From assembly GCA_942492065.1 (NCBI GenBank), contig CALODV010000013.1:1321749-1385748 (forward strand): a stretch of DNA of 64,000 nucleotides, in the 5' to 3' direction. Below, piece by piece: positions 9,448 to 17,566 of this stretch (positions are counted from its first letter, which is position 1; each line of letters begins with the position of its first letter). This DNA comes from G963665815 sp942492065 (lineage in GTDB: Bacteria > Cloacimonadota > Cloacimonadia > Cloacimonadales > JAIOQZ01). Below the pieces are notes generated by a model. That model searched no databases and was not told the DNA's origin. It saw only the letters and a program-made list of their open reading frames with translations. A program made the position numbers and the translations under genes.

Positions 9448-9631
9448 TGGAAACAGTATGGACTGGGAGCAGGACTTGACCATTACGGGAATTCTTAAGA
9501 AAAAGAGATTCACATTCAAGCTGTTAGTCGTTAAGGTTGACGGAAAACTTGTAAAAAAAGATAAATACGATACAACAACAATACCGCCCGGAGCTAGTGT
9601 GCAGGTACTGCATCTGATGAGTGGTGGATAA
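9425..9631 (+). CDS. thiS: ThiS-like sulfur carrier protein
   Basis: 68 residues, beta-grasp fold size, ending in the essential double glycine (LHLMSGG). The C-terminal glycine would be adenylated by the overlapping ThiF and then thiocarboxylated. The middle of the protein (VKVDGKLVKKDKYDTTTIPPGASVQVL) matches the ThiS/MoaD pattern. It is translated from inside the thiF end and is followed after 10 bases by ppnP. Assignment to thiamine synthesis is inferred from family only. Confidence 0.82.
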   Translation: MAQQIMVNGNSMDWEQDLTITGILKKKRFTFKLLVVKVDGKLVKKDKYDTTTIPPGASVQVLHLMSGG

Positions 9632-9641
9632 GGAGACTTAT

Positions 9642-9923
9642 ATGTTTAAAACTAATGAATACTTTGATGGTAAAGTGAAATCAATTGCATTTGATACAAA
9701 TGACGGACCTGCTACAATTGGTGTTATGGCAGAAGGCGAGTATGAGTTTGGAACATCCACAATAGAATATATGACTGTTATTGAAGGTGTTATGGTTGTT
9801 CTTCTTCCAGGCGAAGAAGAATGGAAGACTTTTGCTAAGGGCGAAACTTTCATCGTTCAGAAAGATAAAAAATTCAATCTGAAAATTGAAGGGAATGCTG
9901 CATATTTATGTCTCTATAAATAG
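9642..9923 (+). CDS. ppnP: Pyrimidine/purine nucleoside phosphorylase PpnP (DUF1255)
   Basis: 93 residues from the ATG at 9642, which is preceded by AAGGAG (9630-9635); an upstream in-frame GTG at 9621 lacks a site and is less likely. The small cupin fold is shown by YFDGKVKSIAF, GVMAEGEYEFGT, MTVIEGVM and GETFIVQKDKKFNLKIEG, the standard pattern of PpnP (formerly YaiE). The family phosphorolyses many nucleosides to base and ribose-1-phosphate. It sits between thiS and glnA, with 10-base gaps on both sides, so all are probably co-transcribed. Confidence 0.85.
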   Translation: MFKTNEYFDGKVKSIAFDTNDGPATIGVMAEGEYEFGTSTIEYMTVIEGVMVVLLPGEEEWKTFAKGETFIVQKDKKFNLKIEGNAAYLCLYK

Positions 9924-9933
9924 TGGAGGATAA

Positions 9934-11358
9934 ATGACATTAAGAGATATCAAAAAAATTATAGAAGAAAAACAGATTAAGACTATAGATTTGAAATACT
10001 CTGATCTTGCCGGAAACTGGTATCATATTTCTTTTCCACCGGATAAGCTTGATAAAGTTATGACCGAAGGTATATCTTTCGATGGTTCAAGTATCCCCGG
10101 AATGAGATCAGTCGAATCTGGAGATATGGTTATTCTTCCGGATATCACAACTGCAATGGTTGATCCTTTCACAAGATATCCAACCCTAAGAATGCTTTGC
10201 TTCATCTGTGACGCTGATACAAGAATCGGTGTTGCTAAAGACCCAAGAAGCGTTGCCAAGAGAACAGATGACTATATGAAGTCTACTAAGATTGCAGACC
10301 AGTCATTCTGGATTCCTGAGTTCGAATTCTATCTGTTTAATGATGCTGTTTTCAGTAATGGCAAGTATGAAGCAGGTTATAAATTCACATCTGCAGAATC
10401 CAAAGAAGTTCTGCCGGGAAAATATGTGGACAGAGACGGCACAGCCGTAGCTCACAGAAAAGGCTATCATATAGATACCCCGTTTGACAAATATGCAGAT
10501 GTTCGTCAGGAGATGGTTAACCAGATGGAAGATATTGGTGTTGATGTACGTTATCACCATCATGAGGTTGGTCTTGCCGGTCAGGAAGAAATAGAAACAG
10601 AAATGATGGAATTCGGTAACATAGTTGATAAAATGATGTATATCAAGGATATCATTCATAACACAGCATTAAGAAACGATCTTACCGCTACATTCATGCC
10701 TAAGCCTTTATACGATGAAGCCGGAAACGGAATGCACTTTCATATTCAGCTCAGAAAGAAAGGTAAGAATGTGTTCTATAAAAAAGGTGAATATGCTGAT
10801 CTTTCTCTGGAAGCGCAGTATTTCATCGGTGGAATTCTCAAGCACGGACGTTCCCTCACTGCATTCACAAATCCAAGCACTAACTCATTCAAGAGACTGC
10901 TTCCGGGATTTGAAGCACCTGTAAAATTATTCTATGGTCTTGCAAACAGATCTGCTGCAATCAGAATTCCCAAGTACGTTACAACAGAAGAGACAAAACG
11001 TATAGAATTCAGAACAGGTGACGGAACATGTAATTACTACCTGGCAATGAGTGCTCTGCTGATGGCAGGACTCGACGGTATCCAGAACAAAATTCTTCCT
11101 ACAAAGGAAAATGGATACGGTCCGTTTGATGATAACGTATTTGCATGGCCGGATGAGAAAAAAGATATGCTTGAGTCAATTCCGGAAAGTCTGGAAGAAG
11201 CTCTGCAGGCATTGAAGGAAGATCATGAGTATCTTCTTAAAGGTGATGTATTTAATAAAGAATTAATAGATAGTTGGATAAAAGAAAAAATGAAAGAAGT
11301 GGTTGCGGTTAAAAACAGACCTCATCCGTTCGAAATGAGTCTTTATTATAGTTTATAA
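9934..11358 (+). CDS. glnA: Glutamine synthetase type I
   Basis: 474 residues, usual length for GSI. Signatures in order: SFDGSSIPGM (about 48-57), WIPEFEFYLF, YHHHEVGLAGQEEIE, ATFMPKPLYDEAGNGMHFHI (ATP and glutamate site), NPSTNSFKRLLPGFEAP and NRSAAIRIP, then IEFRTGDGTCNYYLAMSALLMAG. The last segment differs from the usual RFPDPAANPYL. The adenylylation site of the GSI-beta type (LYDLP) is not present; GPFDDNVF stands in its place, so control by GlnE is unlikely. GGAGG precedes the ATG. The enzyme makes glutamine from glutamate and ammonia in the cytoplasm. It is the fourth gene of the thiF operon. Confidence 0.95.
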   Translation: MTLRDIKKIIEEKQIKTIDLKYSDLAGNWYHISFPPDKLDKVMTEGISFDGSSIPGMRSVESGDMVILPDITTAMVDPFTRYPTLRMLCFICDADTRIGVAKDPRSVAKRTDDYMKSTKIADQSFWIPEFEFYLFNDAVFSNGKYEAGYKFTSAESKEVLPGKYVDRDGTAVAHRKGYHIDTPFDKYADVRQEMVNQMEDIGVDVRYHHHEVGLAGQEEIETEMMEFGNIVDKMMYIKDIIHNTALRNDLTATFMPKPLYDEAGNGMHFHIQLRKKGKNVFYKKGEYADLSLEAQYFIGGILKHGRSLTAFTNPSTNSFKRLLPGFEAPVKLFYGLANRSAAIRIPKYVTTEETKRIEFRTGDGTCNYYLAMSALLMAGLDGIQNKILPTKENGYGPFDDNVFAWPDEKKDMLESIPESLEEALQALKEDHEYLLKGDVFNKELIDSWIKEKMKEVVAVKNRPHPFEMSLYYSL

Positions 11359-11369
11359 TTGGAGGTAAA

Positions 11370-12515
11370 ATGGATTATTTTTTAACTGAAGACCAGATAG
11401 AAATCAGAGATATTGCAAGACAGATTGCACAAGAGAAGATAAAGCCCCTGCGCGAGAAGTACGATGAAGAAGGAACATTCCCATGGGATATCGTGAAAAT
11501 AATGGCTCAGACAGACCTTTTTGCTGTCCTGATTCCTGAAGAATACGATGGTATCAGTGGGAAAGTAATGGATCTTGCTATTGTTACAGAAGAACTCAGC
11601 AAGGTTGATGCAGGTATAGCTCTTTCATTCGGAGCAACAGGTCTTGGCTTATACCCTATACTTCTTTCAGGAAGTGAAGAACAGAAACAAAAGTATCTTC
11701 CTCAGATTGCTGCCGGAGAAAAACTTGCTGCTTTTGCTCTTACAGAAGCTAATGCCGGTTCAGATGCAGGCGGTATTGAAACAACTGCAGATAAAGATGG
11801 TGATTTCTATGTGCTTAACGGTACAAAACAATGGATTACCAACGGTTCAGAAGCAGACATCTATACCGTTTTTGCAATGACAAATAAAGCTAAAGGTGCA
11901 CGTGGTGCTTCCTGCTTTATCGTTGAAAAAGGTACTCCCGGATTTTCATTCGGTAAAAAAGAAAATAAAATGGGAATCAGAGCTTCTGCTACAACAGAAT
12001 TGATATTTGAAAACGTAAGAGTTCCCAAAGAGAACATGATTGGAAGAGAAGGAACAGGGTTCATGGTTGCCATGAAAACATTCGATAAATCTCGTCCTAT
12101 GGTTGGTGCTCAGGCTGTTGGTATTGCTCAGGGAGCATACGAAGAAGCTGCTCGTTACTCAAAACAGAGACACCAGTTCGGAAAACCTATTTCATCATTC
12201 CAGGCTATTCAGTTCATGCTTGCAGATATGGCAACTCAGATTGAAGCTGCCAGAGCTCTTGTATATGCTACTGCAAGAATGATTGATAGTGGTGTTAAAA
12301 AATATTCAAAAGAATCTGCTATGTGTAAAACATTCGCATCAGATGTTGCAATGAAGGTAACTGTAGATGCTGTTCAGGTTCTTGGCGGTTACGGATATAT
12401 GAAAGAGTATCCTGTAGAAAAAATGATGAGAGATGCTAAGATTACTCAGATCTATGAAGGTACAAACCAGGTTCAGAGATCAATTATAGCATCAAACCTT
12501 TTAAAAGAATTTTAA
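11370..12515 (+). CDS. Acyl-CoA dehydrogenase
   Basis: 381 residues, the full family length. It contains AFALTEANAGSDAGG and QWITNGSEADIYTVFA (FAD-binding signature 1), GRQ-type helices (SKQRHQFGKPISSFQAIQ) and the C-terminal QIYEGTNQVQRSIIA, where the glutamate is the catalytic base position of short/medium-chain enzymes. It oxidises acyl-CoA to enoyl-CoA, passing electrons to an ETF. No etfAB or other beta-oxidation gene is near. GGAGG precedes the start, 11 bases after glnA, and a terminator follows, so it closes the operon. Chain-length specificity cannot be told. Confidence 0.92.
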   Translation: MDYFLTEDQIEIRDIARQIAQEKIKPLREKYDEEGTFPWDIVKIMAQTDLFAVLIPEEYDGISGKVMDLAIVTEELSKVDAGIALSFGATGLGLYPILLSGSEEQKQKYLPQIAAGEKLAAFALTEANAGSDAGGIETTADKDGDFYVLNGTKQWITNGSEADIYTVFAMTNKAKGARGASCFIVEKGTPGFSFGKKENKMGIRASATTELIFENVRVPKENMIGREGTGFMVAMKTFDKSRPMVGAQAVGIAQGAYEEAARYSKQRHQFGKPISSFQAIQFMLADMATQIEAARALVYATARMIDSGVKKYSKESAMCKTFASDVAMKVTVDAVQVLGGYGYMKEYPVEKMMRDAKITQIYEGTNQVQRSIIASNLLKEF

Positions 12516-12535
12516 TGAGGTAGAAAATTGATAAA

Positions 12536-12570
12536 GGAAGCTGTCGGATTATTCTGACAGCTTTCGTTTT
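12536..12570 (+). terminator. Terminator after the thiF-acyl-CoA dehydrogenase operon
   Basis: Stem GGAAGCTGTC / GACAGCTTTC with a 9-base loop, followed by GTTTT. It sits 20 bases after the stop and before the next gene's ribosome-binding site. Confidence 0.7.
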
Positions 12571-12583
12571 AAATGGAGCGCAA

Positions 12584-13690
12584 ATGATCTATCTACTGTA
12601 TTCAGCTGACTATGAGGTTTTCATGGGTAAGAATAACCTGAAGGAAGCTGATGTTCTGGTGAAACCCACATATCAACTGTTAGAGAAATGTAACGAACTG
12701 GAAATTCCCATGACCTTCTTCTCAGATGTTCTTTGTTTGAAAAGATACCGAGAACTTGGTATGAATGAATTTCCTGATCAAGTTGACACCCAGATGAAAG
12801 ATATGATAAAATCCGGTCATGATGTGCAGGTTCATATACATCCTCACTGGGAGAAAGCAGAGATAGAAAATGGACAGTGGTCATACGATCTTGATAGATT
12901 CCTTCTCGGCAACTACTCATCAAACTCAGGAGAAGTCCTTGAATATACTGAAAAGTTAGTAAAATCTGTAGTTCAATATCTCACCGATCTTCTGAAACCG
13001 GTTAACTCTGACTATAAAGCTATTGCCTTCAGGGCAGGTGGATATGGAATTCAGCCTGAAACTTCTGCAATTATTAAAGCACTCAGGAATAGCGGAATCA
13101 AAATTGACAGCAGTGTTGTAACAGACATGGTTCTGAAATCGAACGTTAACAGTATCGATTTTACAAAGTATCCACAGGCATTGAACTATTATATTTCGGA
13201 AGATGTAAGCTTTAATAATACAGATGGAGTGTTCGAGATCCCGGTGATCGGGCAGAAGGAACTGAGTTACAGGGAGGTGATTCCTCGCCTTGTATCGTAC
13301 ATAGAAAGAACACTATTCTTGAAACCCAGGGGAAATCCCATCCAATTCAAGTCAGATTCTAAGAGTGGAAAAATATCCGGTATTCTGCAGAAAATAAAGA
13401 ATGAAACATGGAGACTTAGAAAAAACTGGTGGATTCTGGAACTTTCCGTAACTCCAACAAACATGTTCTATTTGACCAGAAACTTTCTGAAGAAGCAGGA
13501 CTGGAAAAATCAAGATGTTTTCGTTTCACATAGCTGTCATCCCAAAGGTTTATATAAACCGCATTTTGATTCGCTGGAAAAATACCATAAAATGTTGAAA
13601 AAATATTATAAAGACAATATCCGGTTTATAACTTTCTCAGAGGCAGACAGAATAATCGCTCAGAGGTCAACACATGAAAAGAAAGCTTAG
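12584..13690 (+). CDS. Polysaccharide deacetylase-like (beta/alpha)7-barrel protein
   Basis: 368 residues, no signal peptide. It resembles WbmS/NodB-like barrel proteins: MTFFSDV near residue 45, GHDVQVHIHPHW at about 80-91 (metal-ligand histidines), and FRAGGYGIQP at about 146-155, the usual arginine/glycine motif of this clan. Late motif VSHSCHPKG. It probably acts on a nucleotide-sugar or on a surface glycan in the cytoplasm (inference). Its end overlaps the next gene by 17 bases. GGAG precedes the ATG. It could also be an inactive relative; the usual NodB DD motif is not seen. Confidence 0.6.
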   Translation: MIYLLYSADYEVFMGKNNLKEADVLVKPTYQLLEKCNELEIPMTFFSDVLCLKRYRELGMNEFPDQVDTQMKDMIKSGHDVQVHIHPHWEKAEIENGQWSYDLDRFLLGNYSSNSGEVLEYTEKLVKSVVQYLTDLLKPVNSDYKAIAFRAGGYGIQPETSAIIKALRNSGIKIDSSVVTDMVLKSNVNSIDFTKYPQALNYYISEDVSFNNTDGVFEIPVIGQKELSYREVIPRLVSYIERTLFLKPRGNPIQFKSDSKSGKISGILQKIKNETWRLRKNWWILELSVTPTNMFYLTRNFLKKQDWKNQDVFVSHSCHPKGLYKPHFDSLEKYHKMLKKYYKDNIRFITFSEADRIIAQRSTHEKKA

Positions 13691-14603
13691 AAGATTGCAG
13701 AAAAAAATGCAGCATAGCATTGTGCATTTTGTCAGAAAACCATTAGTTAAGAACTTTACACCTGAAGATGTGCATAAGGTTTTCGAGAAAATGGGGATAA
13801 AAAAGGATGATATAGTTTTCGTAAATAGTGCGGTTAACGGAATATGCAGACTCAGACCATCTGGACAGACTTCCAGAGAACATCTTGTGTCACTGCTTAA
13901 GGCAATGACTGAATCAGTCAGAACATTGATACTGCCCTCATTTTGCGTTAAAGGTCGTTCTATTGATTACTGGAAATCTGAGCCGATTTATAATATTCTA
14001 GAAACACCAGGTAGAACCGGTTATCTCACTGAAGTATTCAGAACAGGCTTTCCGGATGTAAAAAGGACTAATCACCCAAGTGAACCGGTTCTTTTATGGG
14101 GAGACTATCCATCTCAAATGGCAACTGATCACAAAAAATGTACCTTTAATCCCTACTCAGACATAAGTCCATTAAAATGGGTATATAATAATAACGGGAA
14201 ACTGATTCGGTTTGGACTTGGTGTCAATAAAGCTCCACAAATTATACATCTTGCTGATGCCATGATAAATGATATAGTAGACTTCAATTACTTGATCAGA
14301 GAAAAGATGAAGGCAATTATTGTAAACCCGGATGGTTCAGAAGAAATCATATATGGGTTTCCTTATAATTCGGACTTGACCAGACTATATAACAGGCGAT
14401 CTTTTATAAATACTCTGGGTTCTGAAAATTATGTAAGTCTAAAATATAAATTGTTTCCTTTCAGCAGTGTAGATATAAAACCAGCAGTCGATAGAGCAGT
14501 CATGATTGGGGTTAAAGCTGTGAAGGCTGGATATTTACCGCCATGGTTCGGAAACGGAAAAATTAAGATAGCTGAAATGAAGAGAAAGGGCTATATAAAA
14601 TAA
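13674..14603 (+). CDS. AAC(3)-family N-acetyltransferase-like protein
   Basis: 309 residues. Family signatures: GIKKDDIVFVNSAVNG near the N-terminus, LILPSFC, PGRTGYLTEVFRTG (CoA-binding loop) and RTNHPSEPVLLWG (catalytic histidine region), typical of the aminoglycoside 3-N-acetyltransferase/YokD fold. Although the fold is named after antibiotic resistance, the context (overlapped start with a deacetylase-like gene) suggests N-acylation of an amino sugar of the cell surface instead. The first 30 residues are very basic. No resistance role is supported by the sequence. Confidence 0.65.
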   Translation: MKRKLRRLQKKMQHSIVHFVRKPLVKNFTPEDVHKVFEKMGIKKDDIVFVNSAVNGICRLRPSGQTSREHLVSLLKAMTESVRTLILPSFCVKGRSIDYWKSEPIYNILETPGRTGYLTEVFRTGFPDVKRTNHPSEPVLLWGDYPSQMATDHKKCTFNPYSDISPLKWVYNNNGKLIRFGLGVNKAPQIIHLADAMINDIVDFNYLIREKMKAIIVNPDGSEEIIYGFPYNSDLTRLYNRRSFINTLGSENYVSLKYKLFPFSSVDIKPAVDRAVMIGVKAVKAGYLPPWFGNGKIKIAEMKRKGYIK

Positions 14604-14771
14604 TCTGCACATATTATAAATAATTCTGACTTTTTTTCTTGACAGGTGTTATTTTTCGCTAAGTGTTTTGATGAACCACTTGTAGTGATCAATGCATTGT
14701 AAAGAGTAAGTTCGATTAAACTTGTTACGATTTTTTAACGAAATATATCATTGAGATGATGAGGTACGAAT

Positions 14772-15161
14772 ATGGAAAAGAAAAATCTAAAAGAAGCTAT
14801 TTTAACCATTAACAAGGCAATATGCAAAAATATAACTATGTCTAATCTTGATAACAGGGGCTTTTTTTCTCAGAACATTTTGTCCCAACTAAGAAATTTC
14901 GTTGAATATATCGCTATTTTGATTCATAATAATGGGGTGGATGCTCCAATTGATTATGAAGACATTAAAAAGGGTGTAGAAAATCTTAGGACACGAGGTG
15001 AATTAAGATTTATTAGATTATTTCATGATCTTCTGCAAATATCTGCTTCCCATTATACTCTTGATGAAGAGAACTCAGAAAGATTAATGCTTAAATATAA
15101 GGAATATTTATTCAGACTAAAAAAAAATAGTCAAGACGAAGTTCAATATAGATATCATTGA
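14772..15161 (+). pseudogene. N-terminal piece of an interrupted SF1 helicase gene
   Basis: 129 residues; starts with GAGG upstream of ATG. Acidic/basic helical protein (NLKEAILTINKAICKNI..., QLRNFVEYIAILIH). The frame runs out shortly after a run of nine As (15119-15127). Shifting by one base there joins it to a long open frame that continues to 16331 with no start codon of its own nearby, so this is most likely the beginning of the same protein. Alternatively it is a small separate gene. Not recognised as a known domain. Confidence 0.55.
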
Positions 15162-16347
15162 GAATATTGCTGAGTTCCCTATTAATTCTGATTCAATTTT
15201 ACAGGAATATTATGAGAAGATAGCCGAAAAGATAGATCACCCTTCCCGTAAAATGGAAAAGGTTGCCTATAGTGACAGATATTATATTCAAAAAATAAAA
15301 CCATTTTTCGTTAATTCAAGTGTTTACTACGAAATTACATATACAAGAGCAAGTGATTATGCAAGTAAATTTGATAGGATTATTTCGTTTACTGATAAGG
15401 ATATTTCATACTATTATGCAGTGAAGCTTGAAGTCAGTGAAACAACTATATTAATGTTGGGAAGAGAATTACCAATCCAGATTATTACTGATTGGGAAGT
15501 ATCAATACGACCTTGTGAACTTAATAATTTCTCCAGAATACTTAGTCCAAGAAATAAAGTAAGTATAACTAAAGAGTATTATAATCTTATGAATTACTTG
15601 AAACATTCAGGTAACAGCTTGGTCGATATTGCACATTATTCAGATAGTGATTTCCAAAAAGTTAGAAGCATAATTTCTAAAGGGGCTAAAACATTTCCAT
15701 TCTACGATGTTTTGAATAATTGTAGAATGTTGGTAAAGAAAAATAGAAATGGTCAAAATGTTATAAGGTATTTGCTTTTAAGAATGAATAATAGAATTAT
15801 AAAGCAGCAATATCGTTCTGAGTCTTGTGATAAACTATCTTCACTTTTTCTGAAATATGGATGTATACCTTTTGACAAAATGCCATTCAATACTTCTTTA
15901 ATACAACATAATCCAAGACTTATAGATTTATACGAGTGCATAGATCATAATGATAGAGAGCATGAGTTACTAGCAAGAAAGATAAAGAATAATACAGAGA
16001 AAAAAGGTCAGATTTATACTACAAAAGATGAAATGAAAGATTTTCAAAACATAGATGAACTTATATATAGATGGAACTGTGCTTTGTACCGTACACATAA
16101 CAATAGACGATTAGAAGTTTTCAATAATTACATTTATATAAAGGAGTACGAGGAGTATTCATGTCAAATAATTCGCGAGTTGCAGGATTTATCTAAACAT
16201 GGATTTCGTAACTACCGAAAATCAGTAGAAAACTGGTTAAATACTGGAACATATGTAGTTGATTGTGAAGAAAAGAAAACTATAATAAAACAGATGTTTG
16301 AAACATCTAAGGTCGCACTTATTTATGGTTCTGACCTTTCCCCCTAA
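15121..16347 (+). pseudogene. Middle piece of the interrupted helicase gene (up to the IS insertion)
   Basis: Open in one frame from just after the A run to 16331; an ATG at 15253 exists but lacks a ribosome-binding site, and the coding-like sequence starts before it (KFNIDIIENIAEFPINSD). Unrecognised N-terminal region of about 400 residues, rich in Lys, Asn and Tyr. At its end the sequence KVALIYGS begins a Walker A motif and is then cut by the IS element; the last five codons (to 16347) come from the element. The missing half of the motif reappears at 17567 in the matching frame. Confidence 0.75.
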
Positions 16348-16372
16348 ACTTGAACCATTCTGAAGTTTAGTA
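16332..16372 (+). repeat. Left terminal inverted repeat of the IS
   Basis: Matches the right end in inverted orientation over about 40 bases with mismatches; the inner part ACCATTCTGAAGTTTAGTA pairs well with the right end. Confidence 0.8.
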
Positions 16373-16423
16373 TTCTTTGACATATAAAAGCAATGATTTA
16401 TAATATTTGCAAAGGAGTAAAGG

Positions 16424-16687
16424 ATGCGAAAAAGATTTACAGAAGAACAGAAAATAAGAGTACTCAAAGAGCATGAAGCTGGCAGAAAAGTAAAAGATCT
16501 TATACGAGAGCACCAGATTTGCGAGCAGACATTTTATAAGTGGAAGAGCAAATACGGTGGAATGGAAGTAACTGAGGCCAAAAGGTTAAAGTCTCTTGAA
16601 GATGAGAACAGAAGGTTAAAGCGTCTTTTAGCAGAACGTGATCTTGAAGTCGATGCATTAAAGATAGTACTGTCAAAAAACTTCTAA
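16424..16687 (+). CDS. IS407-group transposase OrfA
   Basis: 87 residues: helix-turn-helix (FTEEQKIRVLKEHEAGRKVKDLIREH), then FYKWKSKYGGMEVTEAKRLKSLEDENRRLKRLLAE, the signature of IS407-type OrfA with its leucine-zipper segment. It binds the terminal repeats. A heptamer A AAA AAC at 16675-16681, just before its stop, is a canonical -1 slippery site that would fuse it to OrfB as the active OrfAB transposase. AAGGAG precedes the ATG. Confidence 0.93.
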   Translation: MRKRFTEEQKIRVLKEHEAGRKVKDLIREHQICEQTFYKWKSKYGGMEVTEAKRLKSLEDENRRLKRLLAERDLEVDALKIVLSKNF

Positions 16688-17559
16688 AGCCCTGTCAACG
16701 TAAAGAAGTTGTCAGGGAGTTTAAAGAGATGGGAATGAGTGAAAGACGATCTTGCCGTATAACAAATTTTCATAGGAGTTCGTTCAGATATAAACCTGTA
16801 GATAAGACATCTGACAGAGTAATTTTATCTAAACTGAAGGAGCTTGCTCTGAAGCATGTCGCTTATGGTTTGCCCAGATTAACAGTTCTATTAAGAAGAG
16901 AACTGGGCAATGTAAACCATAAGCGTATAGAACGTATTTACAGACAGAACAATCTGCAAATACCTAAACGACCACGCAAGAAACGCTTGTATAGATCAGA
17001 ATCATTACCTCCTGCCGAGTATCCAACTCAACGTTGGTCAATGGATTTTGTAGGAGATAGAACAGTAAAGGGACGTCCTTTCAGGATTTTCAATATAATG
17101 GATGATTTTTCAAGAGAACTTGTACTTCAAATTGTTGATACTTCAATTACAGGATCCAGATTAAATAGAGAACTAAGTAATTTGAAAGAATATCGTAATT
17201 TACCGGAAAATATAGTCTGTGACAATGGACCTGAATTCAGATCCAAAGCAATGTCTGAATTTTCACTAAAACATAATGTAAAACTGTGCTTCATCCCTCC
17301 GGGAGAACCACAGAAAAATGCTTTTGTGGAAAGTTTAAATGGTAAGTTCAGAAATGAATGTCTTAATCAATCGGAATTTCTAAATCTAAATCATGCAAGA
17401 AATGTAATAAATGAATGGAGAGAAAGTTATAACAACGAAAGACCTCATAGTTCTCTTAATATGATGTCTCCCAAAGAATATCTCTTGACTTATGAAAATG
17501 GAATCAAACAGAATAACTCGAACTTACTAAACTTAGACATGGTACAGAATATGGGGTAG
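16681..17559 (+). CDS. IS407-group transposase OrfB (DDE integrase domain)
   Basis: The catalytic part in the -1 frame, entered by slippage at 16675-16681; the first internal ATG is at 16729. The N-terminus reads KEMGMSERRSCRITNFHRSSFRY, typical of the group. The rve domain carries the DDE triad: Asp in RWSMDFVGDR, Asp in IVCDNGPEFRSK and Glu in NAFVESLNGKFRNECL, with the NERPHSSLNMMSP motif after it. It is full length and undisturbed, ending five bases before the right terminus. Confidence 0.93.
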   Translation, partial: LLKPCQRKEVVREFKEMGMSERRSCRITNFHRSSFRYKPVDKTSDRVILSKLKELALKHVAYGLPRLTVLLRRELGNVNHKRIERIYRQNNLQIPKRPRKKRLYRSESLPPAEYPTQRWSMDFVGDRTVKGRPFRIFNIMDDFSRELVLQIVDTSITGSRLNRELSNLKEYRNLPENIVCDNGPEFRSKAMSEFSLKHNVKLCFIPPGEPQKNAFVESLNGKFRNECLNQSEFLNLNHARNVINEWRESYNNERPHSSLNMMSPKEYLLTYENGIKQNNSNLLNLDMVQNMG

Positions 17560-17564
17560 GCTCA
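17525..17564 (-). repeat. Right terminal inverted repeat of the IS
   Basis: Inverted partner of 16332-16372; the outermost bases read TGAGCCTACCCC on the minus strand. The 3' end of orfB lies within it. Followed by target duplicate GTTC. Confidence 0.8.
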
Positions 17565-17566
17565 GT

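Larger units (their letters stand above)
16332..17564 (+). mobile_element. IS3-family insertion sequence, IS407 group
   Basis: 1233 bp. It has imperfect terminal inverted repeats starting TGACCTTTCCCC (left) and TGAGCCTACCCC (right, reversed), and is flanked by a 4-bp direct repeat GTTC (16328-16331 and 17565-17568). Two overlapping genes orfA and orfB code for the IS407-type transposase; a 4-bp duplication is typical of that group. The element is complete and both genes are open, so it may still be active. It interrupts a helicase gene inside its Walker A codons. It is the only IS seen in the window. Confidence 0.95.

Noticed and set aside
9621..9641. GTG at 9621 as start of ppnP
   Set aside because: It gives seven extra residues with no site; the AAGGAG is correctly spaced for the ATG at 9642.
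13674..14603. Antibiotic-resistance determinant
   Set aside because: Only the fold matches AAC(3); context with a deacetylase-like gene and diverged active-site surroundings favour a sugar-modifying role.
15253..15255. ATG as the genuine start of a separate gene
   Set aside because: No ribosome-binding site, and coding-like sequence continues upstream in the same frame to the A run.
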